Shown here in pieces: positions 35,925 through 45,628 of a stretch of 64,000 nt of DNA (positions within the stretch are counted from its first letter, which is position 1; the number at the start of each line of letters is the position of its first letter). A program made the position numbers and the translations under genes. Source of the stretch: Martinezella lusitana (GTDB lineage Bacteria > Pseudomonadota > Alphaproteobacteria > Rhizobiales > Rhizobiaceae); assembly GCF_016901135.1 (NCBI RefSeq), contig NZ_JAFEVL010000062.1, positions 186,001-250,000 on the forward strand, given 5' to 3'. The notes under the pieces are model-generated. The model was given only the letters and a program-made list of their open reading frames with translations. It did no database searches and was not told the origin of the DNA.

Positions 35925-36380
35925 TTAGGGAGCCGGGTCCTCGGCGACTTCGCGGTCTAGGTTTTCGTTGAGCCGCTGCAGCAGCGACACGAGGGTCGCG
36001 ACGTCATCCTGCGAGAAGCCTGCAAGAACGCGCGTGCTATTTGCATGCAGGGCTTCACGGGCGGCCGGAAGTTTCGCCTTCGCGGCCTCCGTCAGAGAAA
36101 CCAGAGAGCTTCGACCGTCCTTGGGATCCGGTGTGCGGTGGATAAGGCCGTCGCGTTCCATGCGTGCGAGCATCTGGGTCATCGACGGCTGCTCGATCCT
36201 GGCGAAATGCGCGAGTTCCTTCTGGGACATCGCTGCGCCGTCGCGCAAGAGATAGAGAACCGGCATCTGCGCAATGTTAAAGCCGAAGGCCTTCACCCGT
36301 CGCTCGCCGAGGCGCGCGATGGCGCGTGCGGCCATGTTGATCAATGGCGCAGGCGTCGAGAAAAGTTTCCATTCATCCAT
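35925..36380 (-). CDS. MarR-family regulator divergent from the TetX-like gene
   Basis: A 151-residue MarR protein: KAFGFNIAQMPVLYLLRDGAAMSQKELAHFARIEQPSMTQMLARMERDGLIHRTPDPKDGRSSLVSLTEAAKAKL. I use the ATG at 36380 (MDEWK) because GGGAG lies upstream and the operators are then outside the gene; a GTG at 36407 would run into them. It probably represses the divergent monooxygenase and itself, with a ligand as inducer. Confidence 0.9.
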   Translation of the reverse strand: MDEWKLFSTPAPLINMAARAIARLGERRVKAFGFNIAQMPVLYLLRDGAAMSQKELAHFARIEQPSMTQMLARMERDGLIHRTPDPKDGRSSLVSLTEAAKAKLPAAREALHANSTRVLAGFSQDDVATLVSLLQRLNENLDREVAEDPAP

Positions 36381-36400
36381 TTTCTCTGCTCCCACTTGCA

Positions 36401-36432
36401 TAGGCACCTAAGTAGATTTATATAGGTACCTA
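36401..36432. promoter_or_regulatory. Paired MarR operator boxes
   Basis: TAGGCACCTA at 36401-36410 and the perfect palindrome TAGGTACCTA at 36423-36432 are 22 bp apart, two helical turns. They lie between the divergent starts at 36380 and 36459. Confidence 0.65.
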
Positions 36433-36458
36433 ATTAAACCATTCAAAGGATGAAGTCC

Positions 36459-37622
36459 ATGAAAGAAATACCACGCATTGCCATCATCGGCGCCGGGCCG
36501 GCGGGCCTGACGCTCGCTCGCATACTATATGCCGGCGGTGTCGAGGCGACGGTGTTTGAGCGCGACCCCGATGCTCAATTCCGGCCGCAGGGAGGCACGC
36601 TCGATCTCCATCTGGAAACGGGCCAGTTCGCCTTGAGGCGCGCCGGCCTGGAAGCCGAATTTACGAGGATGGCCCGTTACGACGATCAAGGTAGCCGGCT
36701 ATATAACGGGGACGGCACTCTGCTCCTTGCAGACGACGAGGCCGCCGATGGCGAACGGCCGGAGGTCGACAGAACGGCGTTGAGGGACGCGCTTCTCGCC
36801 TCGCTGCCCGCCGACGCAATCCGATGGGGCAAGGCGCTGCGCGAGGTTCGCCCGCGTGAGGATGGCAGCTATGACCTGATTTTCGGAGATGAAACGGCCG
36901 GCCCCTTTGATCTTGTCGTCGGCGCTGATGGCGCCTGGTCGAAAGTGCGCCCTCTCGTATCGCGCTATGCGCCGCAATATTCCGGACTCACCTTCGTAGA
37001 ATTCGGGATCGACGATGTCGATCGGCTGCATCCGCAATTGTCTGAGCTCGTCGGCCGCGGCAAGATCGGCGTCGAGAGCGGCGCTCGCTCCATGATCGTT
37101 CAGCGCAACGCCAATGCGCATCTGCGCGGTTACGCGATTTTCCGCGTGCCATCCGACTGGGCGGAGCAGACCTTCGATTTCGCCAGGCCCGCCATCGCCC
37201 GCGAACGGCTTGCTCGTGAATTCGAGGGTTGGGCACCGCAGTTCCTCGATCTCATCAGAGCCAGCAACGACAATCTGCGCGCGCGGCAGATCTGCGCGCT
37301 GCCGGTCGGCCACTATTGGCAGAACCGCATTGGAATTACGCTTATCGGCGACGCGGCGCATGTGATGTCGCCCTTCGGTGGTGAAGGCGTCAATGCCGCG
37401 ATGCGTGATGCGGCGGAACTCGCGGATTATCTCCTGCAGCTTCATGACTGGCGTGAGGCAGTGCGCCGTTATGAGGAGGAGATGTTCGTCCGCGTCGCCG
37501 GTCCGGCGGCGGATGCCGCGGAAGCCGCGGCGACCGAACTATCGCATCTGGGTACCGAACTGACGCTGATGCATCTGAGAAGCCATATGACGGATCGCGA
37601 GCAAACCACATCGGCCGCATAG
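36459..37622 (+). CDS. TetX-like FAD-dependent monooxygenase
   Basis: A 387-residue class A flavoprotein monooxygenase. The FAD motif is IAIIGAGPAGLTLARIL near the start. RPQGGTLDLHLETGQFALRRAGLEAEF closely follows the corresponding segment of the tetracycline-inactivating enzyme Tet(X). The second FAD motif is ITLIGDAAHVMSPFGGEGVNAAM near residues 290-315. Tet(X) hydroxylates tetracyclines; many environmental relatives act on other aromatics, so activity on tetracycline is unproven. AAAGGA supports the ATG at 36459 rather than 36450. Confidence 0.88.
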   Translation: MKEIPRIAIIGAGPAGLTLARILYAGGVEATVFERDPDAQFRPQGGTLDLHLETGQFALRRAGLEAEFTRMARYDDQGSRLYNGDGTLLLADDEAADGERPEVDRTALRDALLASLPADAIRWGKALREVRPREDGSYDLIFGDETAGPFDLVVGADGAWSKVRPLVSRYAPQYSGLTFVEFGIDDVDRLHPQLSELVGRGKIGVESGARSMIVQRNANAHLRGYAIFRVPSDWAEQTFDFARPAIARERLAREFEGWAPQFLDLIRASNDNLRARQICALPVGHYWQNRIGITLIGDAAHVMSPFGGEGVNAAMRDAAELADYLLQLHDWREAVRRYEEEMFVRVAGPAADAAEAAATELSHLGTELTLMHLRSHMTDREQTTSAA

Positions 37623-37788
37623 AGCTGGATCGCGGGACGGCTTTGTCGCTTCTCTGTTACGTTGAAGCTGTTGTTTGTGTTCGTCAAGCGCGGCCTGCGC
37701 CCAGCCATGAGCGGCGAATATCACGGCACTGGTAATTCCCCCGCATTTCCGCCATATACAGCTCGAAAACACTGACGGACATACCACC

Positions 37789-38694
37789 ATGAGCAATATG
37801 GTCGAATTCGCGCGGATGAACGGGCTTGGCAACAAGATCCTGGTCGTCGACATGCGCGGCCGCAAGGATGTGGTAACGGCTGAGGCAGCGATTGCGCTCA
37901 ACGCCGTTGCCGAGACCCAGTTCGATCAGATCATGGCGATCCACGATCCTAAGGCTCAGGGTACCGACGCCTGGATCGATATTCTGAATTCCGACGGCAC
38001 CAAGGCGCAGGCTTGCGGCAACGGCACACGCTGCGTCGTGCAGGCGCTATCAGCCGAAACGGGCAAGAAGGTTTTCACCTTCCAGACGGTCGCCAGCATC
38101 CTGAATGCCGTCGAGCACGAGGACGGCACGATATCAGTCGACATGGGCAAGCCGGTGTTCGACTGGGACAAGATCCCGCTCGCCGAGGAATTCGCCGACA
38201 CGCGCCATATCGAGCTCCAGATCGGGCCGATCGACAATCCCGTCCTGCATTCGCCCTCTGCGATGTCGATGGGCAATCCGCATGCGATCTTCTGGGTCGA
38301 CAAGGACCCGATGTCCTACGATCTCGCCCGCTTCGGACCGCTGCTCGAAAACCATCCGATGTTTCCGGAGCGCGCCAATATCACGCTGGTGCAGGTGCTT
38401 TCGCCGACAACGGTGCGGACCCGCACCTGGGAGCGCGGCGCCGGACTGACGCTGGCCTGCGGCTCCGCTGCCTGTTCTGCCGCCGTCAGCGCCGCCCGCA
38501 CGGGCCGCACCGGCCGCAAGGTGACGATCGACGTCGCCTCCGCGCCCGCACCGAGCCAGCTCACCATCGAATGGCGAGAGAGTGACGATCATGTCGTCAT
38601 GACTGGCCCTGCCGAATGGGAATGGTCCGGCATGGTCGATCCCGTGACGGGCAGCTTCACGCGCGATCAGGAGCAGGGGGCTCAGGCGCGGTGA
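37789..38694 (+). CDS. dapF: Diaminopimelate epimerase
   Basis: A 301-residue cofactor-free epimerase that converts LL- to meso-diaminopimelate for lysine and peptidoglycan. The catalytic thiols are Cys76 ([10 protein letters not shown]) and Cys224 (TLACGSAAC). [13 protein letters not shown] is the family start and [12 protein letters not shown] a substrate loop. It heads a run of five genes joined by short overlaps or small gaps (dapF, mtaB, ftsY, yciB, DUF2585). Confidence 0.96.
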   Translation: MSNMVEFARMNGLGNKILVVDMRGRKDVVTAEAAIALNAVAETQFDQIMAIHDPKAQGTDAWIDILNSDGTKAQACGNGTRCVVQALSAETGKKVFTFQTVASILNAVEHEDGTISVDMGKPVFDWDKIPLAEEFADTRHIELQIGPIDNPVLHSPSAMSMGNPHAIFWVDKDPMSYDLARFGPLLENHPMFPERANITLVQVLSPTTVRTRTWERGAGLTLACGSAACSAAVSAARTGRTGRKVTIDVASAPAPSQLTIEWRESDDHVVMTGPAEWEWSGMVDPVTGSFTRDQEQGAQAR

Positions 38695-39965
38695 GCGGGG
38701 TCGAGGTCATTACCTTCGGCTGTCGTCTCAACACCTATGAATCCGAAGTGATGAGGTCGCAGGCGGAAAAAGCCGGGCTCAACAACGCCATCCTGGTCAA
38801 TACCTGCGCCGTAACAGGCGAGGCCGTGCGCCAGGCGCGCCAGGCGATCCGCCGCGCGCGGCGCGACAATCCGCATGCCCGCATCATCGTCACGGGCTGC
38901 GCCGCGCAGACGGAAAAGCAGACCTTTGCCGAAATGGCCGAAGTGGATGCCGTGCTCGGCAATGAGGAGAAGCTGAAGAGCGCCTCCTATCGCGCGCTGC
39001 CGGATTTCGGTGTGTCGGCGGAAGAGAAGCTGCGCGTCAACGACATTGTGAGCGTGCGGGCGACCGCACCGCAGATGATCCGCCATATCGACGGCCACGT
39101 GCGCGCCTTCATCCAGGTGCAGAACGGCTGCGATCATCGCTGCACCTTCTGCATCATCCCCTATGGCCGCGGCAATTCGCGCTCGGTGCCGATGGGCGCC
39201 GTGGCCGATCAGGCCCGCAATCTGGTGGAAAGCGGCTATTGCGAGATCGTGCTGACCGGCGTCGATGCGACAAGCTATGGCGCCGATCTGCCGGGGACCC
39301 CGACGCTCGGCCTGCTTGCCAAGACGCTGCTGAAGCAGATCCCTGATATCCGCCGGCTGCGGCTGTCCTCGATCGACAGCATCGAGGCCGACCGGCACCT
39401 GATGGATCTCATCGCCGACGAGCCGCGCTTCATGCCGCATCTGCATCTGTCGCTGCAGCACGGCGACGACATGATCCTCAAGCGGATGAAGCGGCGGCAC
39501 TCGCGCGCCGACGCGATGCGGTTCATCGAGGATGTGCGCCGTCTGCGGCCCGAGATGAGCTTCGGCGCCGACATGATCGCCGGCTTTCCCACAGAGACGG
39601 AAGAGATGTTCGTCAATGCCGTCGGGCTGGCCGAACAAGCCGCCATCGCGCATCTGCATGTTTTCCCTTACAGCCCGCGCCCCGGCACGCCCGCCGCCCG
39701 CATGCCGCAGCTCGACCGCGCCCTGATCAAGGAACGTGCCGCCCGCCTGCGCGAGGCTGGACAAAGACTGCACCAGACCCATCTCGACAGCATGGTCGGA
39801 ACACGGCAATGGCTGCTCGTGGAGAATAGCGGGCTTGCCCATACCGAAAATTTCACGCTTGTCGCCGCCCCCGGCCTTCGCCCACGCGACCTTGTGCAGG
39901 TCGCAATCACCGGCCACAATGGCAAGCACCTCGACATGCAACTTCTGGCCGCTGACGCGGCCTAA
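38691..39965 (+). CDS. mtaB: tRNA t6A37 methylthiotransferase MtaB
   Basis: A 424-residue radical-SAM enzyme that converts t6A37 to ms2t6A37 in ANN-decoding tRNAs. The N-terminal cluster cysteines are in [21 protein letters not shown] and VTGCAAQ. The radical-SAM motif is Cys147-Cys151-Cys154 ([16 protein letters not shown]), followed by TGVDATSYG and a C-terminal TRAM-like domain. A GTG start at 38691 overlaps the dapF stop (GTGA), indicating translational coupling. Confidence 0.95.
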   Translation: MSGVEVITFGCRLNTYESEVMRSQAEKAGLNNAILVNTCAVTGEAVRQARQAIRRARRDNPHARIIVTGCAAQTEKQTFAEMAEVDAVLGNEEKLKSASYRALPDFGVSAEEKLRVNDIVSVRATAPQMIRHIDGHVRAFIQVQNGCDHRCTFCIIPYGRGNSRSVPMGAVADQARNLVESGYCEIVLTGVDATSYGADLPGTPTLGLLAKTLLKQIPDIRRLRLSSIDSIEADRHLMDLIADEPRFMPHLHLSLQHGDDMILKRMKRRHSRADAMRFIEDVRRLRPEMSFGADMIAGFPTETEEMFVNAVGLAEQAAIAHLHVFPYSPRPGTPAARMPQLDRALIKERAARLREAGQRLHQTHLDSMVGTRQWLLVENSGLAHTENFTLVAAPGLRPRDLVQVAITGHNGKHLDMQLLAADAA

Positions 39966-39983
39966 TGCTTCAACGGACATTTC

Positions 39984-41456
39984 ATGGCGCTTGGTTTCAT
40001 CAAAAAAGTCTTCACCTTCGGCCGTGAAAAGCCGGCGGAAGAGAAAGCGCCTGCGGAGGTCATTGCGCCGGATGTATCCGCTCCGGTGCAGGAAGCGCCT
40101 GTGGAGCCTTCCGTTGCATCCGAGCCTGCGTCGCCCCCCTCTGTCCCTTCGGGACATCTCCCCCACGAGGGGGGAGATCGTTTGGAGGATGCCGCGCCAT
40201 CTCAGCAAGACCATCAACCGGCTGAGCAAGAAGATGTCGTTGTTTCGCATGAAGTTGAGGCTTCCGAGCCAACCACAGACACAGACAATGAAGTTGCAGC
40301 TCTGCCGGAGCAAGCTGCGGATACAGACGCAGATTTGACCTCGGAAGAGGCCTCCATCGAAACGATCTCCCCCCTCGTGGGGGAGATGTCCGACAGGACA
40401 GAGGGGGGTGACGAAGGTGCAGCAGACGCGGACCTAGCGTTGAAAGACACCGACACCACTCCCATCCTCCCCAGAGGCTTCGCCACCAACATCCCCGAAT
40501 CCACCCCCGAAGTCGCAAAGCAGAAGCTTTCCTGGTTCCAGCGCCTGCGGGCCGGCCTTGCGCGGACCTCGTCGCAGCTCACCGGCCAGATCGCCGCGCT
40601 CTTTACCAAGCGCAAGCTTGACGACCAGACGCTGCAGGATCTGGAGGATCTGCTGATCCAGGCCGATCTCGGCGTCGAGACGGCGATGCGGGTGACCGAC
40701 ACGTTGGCCTCCGAGCGCTATGGCAAGGATGTGACGAGTGAGGACGTCGGCCGCATCATGGCGCAGGAAATCGCCAAGGTGCTGAAGCCGGTCGCCAAGC
40801 CGCTGCAGCTCGATCTCAGCCACAAGCCGCATGTCATCCTCGTCGTCGGCGTCAACGGCACCGGCAAGACGACGACCATCGGCAAGCTGGCGGCCAAGCT
40901 CTCCGGCGCCGGGCTCAAGGTCATGGTTGCGGCCGGCGATACATTCCGTGCCGCTGCCATCGAGCAGCTGAAGATCTGGGCCGACCGCACCAAGTCGGAA
41001 TTCATCGGCACCAAGATCGGTGCGGATGCCGCCGGCCTTGCCTTTGATGCCTTCCAGCAGGCCAAGGCCAACAAGAGCGACGTGCTGATCATCGATACCG
41101 CCGGCCGCCTGCAGAACAAGGCGGAGCTGATGGCCGAGCTCGAAAAGATCGTGCGCGTGCTCGGCAAACTCGATCCGGACGCGCCGCATACCGTGCTGCA
41201 GACGCTGGATGCGACGACCGGCCAGAATGCTTTGAACCAGGTGGAGATCTTCCGCAACGTTGCCGGCGTCAACGGGCTGATCATGACCAAGCTCGACGGA
41301 ACGGCGCGCGGCGGCATCCTTGTGGCGATCTCGGCCAAACACAAGCTGCCGGTCTATTTCATCGGCGTCGGCGAGGGTGTAGACGATCTCGAGCCGTTCG
41401 AGGCCGAGGATTTCGCCAACGCCATCGCAGGGACAGGTGCCGGAAGCAGCCAATGA
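39984..41456 (+). CDS. ftsY: SRP receptor FtsY
   Basis: A 490-residue SRP-receptor GTPase. The N-terminal A region (residues 1-165) is acidic, with runs of Glu, Pro and Ala. The NG domain follows, with the P loop [10 protein letters not shown] at 289-298, [21 protein letters not shown] and [10 protein letters not shown]. It docks Ffh-ribosome complexes at the inner membrane. Two inverted repeat copies at 40134-40180 and 40362-40412 encode residues about 51-66 and 127-143 in frame. Without that insertion the A region would be close to 100 residues shorter. Confidence 0.96.
   Translation: MALGFIKKVFTFGREKPAEEKAPAEVIAPDVSAPVQEAPVEPSVASEPASPPSVPSGHLPHEGGDRLEDAAPSQQDHQPAEQEDVVVSHEVEASEPTTDTDNEVAALPEQAADTDADLTSEEASIETISPLVGEMSDRTEGGDEGAADADLALKDTDTTPILPRGFATNIPESTPEVAKQKLSWFQRLRAGLARTSSQLTGQIAALFTKRKLDDQTLQDLEDLLIQADLGVETAMRVTDTLASERYGKDVTSEDVGRIMAQEIAKVLKPVAKPLQLDLSHKPHVILVVGVNGTGKTTTIGKLAAKLSGAGLKVMVAAGDTFRAAAIEQLKIWADRTKSEFIGTKIGADAAGLAFDAFQQAKANKSDVLIIDTAGRLQNKAELMAELEKIVRVLGKLDPDAPHTVLQTLDATTGQNALNQVEIFRNVAGVNGLIMTKLDGTARGGILVAISAKHKLPVYFIGVGEGVDDLEPFEAEDFANAIAGTGAGSSQ
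40134..40180. repeat. A-family repeat end inside ftsY (left)
   Basis: CCCCCCTCTGTCC...GGGACATCTCCCCCACGAGGGGGGAGATCG matches the ends of the 45629-45826 element. It is read in frame as [16 protein letters not shown]. Confidence 0.85.
40362..40412. repeat. A-family repeat end inside ftsY (right, inverted)
   Basis: GATCTCCCCCCTCGTGGGGGAGATGTCC...GACAGAGGGGGG is the inverted partner of 40134-40180. It is read in frame as [15 protein letters not shown]. Confidence 0.85.
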
Positions 41457-42172
41457 ATGACAAGAACAAATTCGACGATAGCGAAAGTGCCGCAATGACG
41501 ACCAGCGACAACGAACTCACCCCAAGTGCTGCCGACAAGCATCATCCGCTGTTGAAGCTGGTGCTGGAACTCGGGCCTTTGCTGGTGTTCTTCTTCGGCA
41601 ATCTGCGCGGCGAGTGGCTGGGGCAGCAGTTTCCGGCGCTGGCGGCGCTTGGCGGCCCCCTCTTCGTCGCCACCGGCCTGTTCATGGCGGCAACGGTGAT
41701 CTCGCTCGTCGTCTCGAAAGTCATGCTCGGTCATCTGCCGCTGATGCCCTTCGTTTCAGGCATCGTCGTCCTCGTCTTCGGCGCGCTCGGCATCTACCTG
41801 CAGAACGAAACCTTCATCAAGATGAAGCCGACCATCGTCAATGCCCTGTTCGGCTTTGCCCTGCTCGGCGGGCTCGCCTTTGGCAAATCGCTGCTCGGCT
41901 ACGTCTTTAACGCCGCCTTTCAGCTCGACAGCGAGGGTTGGCGCAAGCTGACGCTTCGCTGGGGCCTCTTCTTCCTGGTGCTTGCCGTGCTCAACGAAGT
42001 CGTCTGGCGCTTGTCAAACTGGTACTACCTGCCTGACGCAAAGGCCGCGGATAATCTCTGGGTGAACTTCAAGGTCTGGGGAACGATGCCGATCACCATC
42101 CTCTTCACGTTGTCGCAGATGCCGCTGATCATGAAGCATACGATCGAGCAGCCGGCGGAAAGCGGGAAATGA
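41453..42172 (+). CDS. Inner-membrane septation protein A (YciB/IspZ)
   Basis: A 239-residue membrane protein. A polar 30-residue start is followed by [21 protein letters not shown], the IspZ family opening, and about five hydrophobic helices. [19 protein letters not shown] and [21 protein letters not shown] close it. YciB links cell-envelope synthesis and division in enterics. It overlaps ftsY by 4 bp (ATGA). Confidence 0.92.
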   Translation: MNDKNKFDDSESAAMTTSDNELTPSAADKHHPLLKLVLELGPLLVFFFGNLRGEWLGQQFPALAALGGPLFVATGLFMAATVISLVVSKVMLGHLPLMPFVSGIVVLVFGALGIYLQNETFIKMKPTIVNALFGFALLGGLAFGKSLLGYVFNAAFQLDSEGWRKLTLRWGLFFLVLAVLNEVVWRLSNWYYLPDAKAADNLWVNFKVWGTMPITILFTLSQMPLIMKHTIEQPAESGK

Positions 42173-42759
42173 CCGAAGCAGTCGACGCGCAAAACCGCTA
42201 CCGGCAGCAGAGCTTCTGGTTCATCGCCTGCGCTCTGGTTCTGCTCGTGCAGATCGTGGCGGAATATATGATGGGTCGCGTGCCGATCTGCACCTGCGGC
42301 TACGTGAAGCTCTTCGAGCCGGTCGTGAAATCCAGCGGCAATTCGCAGCATATCGCCGACTGGTACACGCCGTCGCACATCATTCACGGTTTCCTGTTCT
42401 TCGGGCTGACGCATCTGATCATGCGCGGCAAGCCGCTGTCGATGCGCCTGTTCGTTGCCATGCTGATCGAATCCGGCTGGGAGCTGCTGGAGAACTCGCC
42501 CATCATCATCAACCGCTACCGTGCGGCGACGATCTCGCTCGACTATGTCGGCGACAGCATTCTGAACTCGGCGATGGACGCGGTGTTCATGGTGGTCGGC
42601 TTTTTCTTTGCCTGGCGCGCGCCAGTGGTGGTGACGATCGCCATCGCCATTTTCTTCGAGCTGCTCACGGGCTGGCTGATCCGAGACAATCTGACGCTCA
42701 ATGTGCTCATGCTGGTGTGGCCGGTCGAGGCGATCAAGACCTGGCAAGGTGGGATCTAG
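42169..42759 (+). CDS. DUF2585-family membrane protein
   Basis: A 196-residue protein with about five hydrophobic segments and the conserved-looking [18 protein letters not shown] and [44 protein letters not shown] ends it. This family is restricted largely to Rhizobiales and its role is unknown. It overlaps the septation gene by 4 bp (ATGA) and closes the dapF run. Confidence 0.88.
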   Translation: MTEAVDAQNRYRQQSFWFIACALVLLVQIVAEYMMGRVPICTCGYVKLFEPVVKSSGNSQHIADWYTPSHIIHGFLFFGLTHLIMRGKPLSMRLFVAMLIESGWELLENSPIIINRYRAATISLDYVGDSILNSAMDAVFMVVGFFFAWRAPVVVTIAIAIFFELLTGWLIRDNLTLNVLMLVWPVEAIKTWQGGI

Positions 42760-42883
42760 CGATTTTCGGATTTGGTAGGGCTGCGTGAAAATCTACCAAA
42801 AATCGCCATAAAGTTGCATATACACTCGCTTCTATCGTGCCGCAACGAGGTCGTTGTGATGCATACGATCTTGCGGGGATCAG

Positions 42884-43279
42884 ATGTCAAGCATCGCAGT
42901 TGCAACTCTTTTGGCCGTGATAACATCCAAATCGCCGACAGGTTTTTCCGATGCCGGTCGTCTGCTCGACGATTGTCGCGGCTCCCGGCAATTTGTCTCC
43001 GGCTACGTCATCGGCTGGCTGGATAAATGGAATCGCGACGATTTTCTCGCGCGTCGTGGCATCGCCGGGTCGATCCCAAGCGCCAGGGCGATGACGAACT
43101 GGGCATATTTCGGCGGCTCCGTTGGCGTCGATATCTGCATCCCAGCGCAGATTGACCCCGCAAAGATCATCGGCATGTTCTGCGATTTCCTCACCCACAA
43201 TCCAACGCTTAAGGACACGCCGGCAGAAGATGTCATGAACACGTTCACCGGGCTGAATTTCCCCTGCGACAAGAAATAA
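42884..43279 (+). CDS. Orphan Rap1a/Tai-type immunity-domain protein
   Basis: A 131-residue protein. SDAGRLLDDC, FVSGYVIGWLDKW, DICIPAQIDPAKIIGMFCDFLTHNP and the end FPCDKK follow the Rap1a/Tai domain layout with its conserved cysteines. In Serratia such periplasmic proteins neutralise type VI peptidoglycan amidase effectors. The N-terminus is hydrophobic but a poor signal peptide. No effector or secretion gene is nearby, so it may be an orphan immunity gene or have another envelope role. Confidence 0.75.
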   Translation: MSSIAVATLLAVITSKSPTGFSDAGRLLDDCRGSRQFVSGYVIGWLDKWNRDDFLARRGIAGSIPSARAMTNWAYFGGSVGVDICIPAQIDPAKIIGMFCDFLTHNPTLKDTPAEDVMNTFTGLNFPCDKK

Positions 43280-43321
43280 CACTGTCATTATCCAATGGAG
43301 GGCAATGCAGTGCAGCGGGTT

Positions 43322-43936
43322 TCAGGATGTCGGTTTCCCCAGCGCCTTCTCAATCGCCGGATAAAGTCCCTCTTTCAGGCTGGTGGCCGTGAAGGGACCG
43401 ACCTGCTTGTAGAGGATCGTGCCGTCGGGGGCGACGAGGTAGGATTCCGGAATGCCGTAGACACCCCAGTCGATGGCGGCGGAGCCGTTTGGGTCGATGC
43501 CGATCGCATTGTAGGGATTGCCGAGTTCGCCGAGGAAGCGCAGGGCGTTCTCGCTCGTGTCCTTGTAATTGATCGCGACGATGTTCAGCCGGCCGTCTTT
43601 CGCGAGTTCCTTTAGCATCGGATGCTCGTCGCGGCAGGGAATGCACCAGGAGGCGAAGACGTTGACGAGTGTCAGCTTGCCCTTGATGGCCTCGTCGGTC
43701 AGCGCCGGCAAGTTGGAGCCTTCGAGCGGCGGCAGAGCAAGCTTCGGCGCCTTGGTGCCAATCAGCGCCGAGGGGATGGCGGAGATGTCGGTGCCATGAA
43801 CCTCCTGGTCGTACATGACCTTGCCGACGGCTAGAGCGATGCAGGCAAAGACGATGAGCGGAATGAGCGCCAGCAGATAGCGCGCGGTGCCGCCGCCTGA
43901 TTTCGGCTGATCCTTATTGTCGGCATCGGTGGTCAT
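43322..43936 (-). CDS. ccmG: Thiol:disulfide interchange protein CcmG/DsbE
   Basis: A 204-residue membrane-anchored thioredoxin. One transmembrane anchor is at about 18-38 ([19 protein letters not shown]). The active site [15 protein letters not shown] is near residue 97, and the acidic/cis-Pro segment is [11 protein letters not shown]. It keeps apocytochrome c cysteines reduced for heme attachment in the periplasm. The ATG overlaps the ccmD stop (ATGA). Confidence 0.95.
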   Translation of the reverse strand: MTTDADNKDQPKSGGGTARYLLALIPLIVFACIALAVGKVMYDQEVHGTDISAIPSALIGTKAPKLALPPLEGSNLPALTDEAIKGKLTLVNVFASWCIPCRDEHPMLKELAKDGRLNIVAINYKDTSENALRFLGELGNPYNAIGIDPNGSAAIDWGVYGIPESYLVAPDGTILYKQVGPFTATSLKEGLYPAIEKALGKPTS

Positions 43937-44106
43937 TTCACATCGCCTTCGGGAGCGCGCTGCGAACGGCGGCGGATGCCTGATGCTTCCAGTGCGGCCA
44001 ATTCGCGACGGCGCAGGCGTCCGTCGATCCATGTCCAGGCAATGATGGCGAGGACCATGACGGCGGCAAACCCGTAGGAGCCGTAGACGTAGAAGGGATG
44101 CGTCAT
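43933..44106 (-). CDS. ccmD: Heme exporter protein CcmD
   Basis: A 57-residue single-pass membrane protein: [20 protein letters not shown], then a TrpThrTrp segment, then an Arg-rich cytoplasmic end. CcmD keeps the CcmABC-CcmE complex working by promoting release of holo-CcmE. It lies between ccmC and ccmG, where ccmD belongs, and overlaps the ccmG start by 4 bp. Only 1 bp separates it from ccmC. Confidence 0.93.
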   Translation of the reverse strand: MTHPFYVYGSYGFAAVMVLAIIAWTWIDGRLRRRELAALEASGIRRRSQRAPEGDVK

Positions 44107-44107
44107 C

Positions 44108-44869
44108 CTATTCCTCCTGGCTTGCCATGCGGGCGGCGATGCGGCGCTGCGCGGCGATGCGGCGGCGCCAGATCTCGTTGCGGATCGCCATCAGATGCAG
44201 CGTGAAGAACAGCAGCGTGAAAGCCAGCGCCATGATGAAGAGCGGCCAGAGGAATTCCGCGTCGATGGCCGGGCCATCCAGACGCATGATGCTTTCCGAC
44301 TGGTGCAAGGTGTTCCACCAATCGACAGAGAATTTGATGATCGGAATGTTGATGAAGCCGACCAGCGTCAGCACGGCGGCGACGCGCGCGCCCTTGGACG
44401 GATCGTCCATGGCGCGGTTCAGCGCAATCAGGCCGAGATACATCAGGAACAGGATGAAGACGGAGGTCAGTCGCGCATCCCAGACCCAATAGGTGCCCCA
44501 CATCGGCTTGCCCCAGAGCGAGCCGGTGACGAGTGCGATCAAGGTGAAGGCGGCGCCGAGCGGGGCGGCGGTCTTGCCGGCGACGTCGGCCAGCGGATGG
44601 CGCCAGACGAGCGTGCCGATCGCCGACATGCTCATGATCGTGTAGCACATCATCGAAAGCCAGGCTGCCGGCACGTGAATATACATGATGCGGACGGTGT
44701 CGCCCTGCTGGTAATCGCCTTCGGTCGAGAAGGAGAGGTAGAGGCCGATCGCGAAGAGTATGGCCGAGATCGCCGCCAGCCAGGGAATGAGGCGCGCCGA
44801 AAAAGCCAGGAACCGCGTGGGGTTGGCGAGGTCGGAAAATCGGCTGATCGCAGGGCTGATATCGCTCAT
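44108..44869 (-). CDS. ccmC: Heme exporter protein CcmC
   Basis: A 253-residue six-helix membrane protein of the heme-handling family. The tryptophan-rich periplasmic loop reads [19 protein letters not shown]. Conserved histidines occur at [12 protein letters not shown] and in [13 protein letters not shown]. It loads heme onto CcmE. It is followed directly by ccmD and ccmG. ccmE, ccmF and ccmH are not in this window. Confidence 0.96.
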   Translation of the reverse strand: MSDISPAISRFSDLANPTRFLAFSARLIPWLAAISAILFAIGLYLSFSTEGDYQQGDTVRIMYIHVPAAWLSMMCYTIMSMSAIGTLVWRHPLADVAGKTAAPLGAAFTLIALVTGSLWGKPMWGTYWVWDARLTSVFILFLMYLGLIALNRAMDDPSKGARVAAVLTLVGFINIPIIKFSVDWWNTLHQSESIMRLDGPAIDAEFLWPLFIMALAFTLLFFTLHLMAIRNEIWRRRIAAQRRIAARMASQEE

Positions 44870-44947
44870 GCGGCTTGTTTAACCCGATATGGCTTTTCCG
44901 GCAATCGACAGCATTGTCTCAGATGGACGAAACAGTATCTCATCCGA

Positions 44948-45607
44948 TCAATCAGTCGTGTTGCGCAAGGCGAGTGCTGCGGCCGCCGGGCCGAGCACGG
45001 CGAAGAACAGGGTGAGGGCGATCAAGATTAGGAAAGGCGGCAGGAACGGTTGCGGCCCTTCGACCGCGGCATAGGTCGCGCTGACGCCGAAGATCAGCAC
45101 TGGGATGGCGAGCGGCAGCACCAGGATCGACACCAGCAGCCCACCGCGCGGCAGCGCCACGGCAACGGCTGCGCCTACCGCGCCGATGAAGGTGATCGCC
45201 GGCGACCCGACGAGCAAGGTCAGGGCCGTGGCGGCGATCGCTGTTTCGCTCATATTCATAAAGAGACCGAGCAGCGGTGAGGCAATCACCAGCGGCAGCC
45301 CGGTCGCCACCCAATGCGCGGCGCATTTGACGAGAACCGTGAGGACCAGCGGCGTCTCCTGCATGACGAGCAGATCAAGCGAGCCGTCGTCGCGCTCGGC
45401 CTGAAACAGACGGTCGAGCCCGAGCAGGCAGGCAAGCAGTGCGCCGATCCAGACGATGGCCGGGCCGATGCGCGACAGGAGTTTTAGATCCGGGCCGACC
45501 CCGAAGGGTATGACGGCGACGACGGTGAGAAAGAACAGCACGCCGATCAATGCACCGCCGCCGGAGCGCACCGAGAGTTTGAGGTCGCGGAGGAAGAGGG
45601 CGGTCAT
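44948..45607 (-). CDS. ccmB: Heme exporter protein CcmB
   Basis: A 219-residue membrane subunit of the CcmAB ABC complex. MTALFLRDLKLSVRSGGG opens it. About six hydrophobic segments follow, with RLFQAERDDGSLDLLVMQETPL in between. It couples ATP hydrolysis by CcmA to release of heme-loaded CcmE. ATG 45607 is chosen as the family start; the frame is open into the repeat element upstream. Confidence 0.95.
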   Translation of the reverse strand: MTALFLRDLKLSVRSGGGALIGVLFFLTVVAVIPFGVGPDLKLLSRIGPAIVWIGALLACLLGLDRLFQAERDDGSLDLLVMQETPLVLTVLVKCAAHWVATGLPLVIASPLLGLFMNMSETAIAATALTLLVGSPAITFIGAVGAAVAVALPRGGLLVSILVLPLAIPVLIFGVSATYAAVEGPQPFLPPFLILIALTLFFAVLGPAAAALALRNTTD

Positions 45608-45628
45608 GGGTAGCACCGAGTATGCCGC

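Noticed and set aside
38682-40313. A 543-codon open frame on the minus strand
   Set aside because: It is antisense to mtaB and the start of ftsY, both intact. It merely runs through the repeat element, which is open in several frames.
43933-44106. Non-coding gap between ccmG and ccmC
   Set aside because: It encodes CcmD, with start and stop in the expected places, so it is annotated as a gene.
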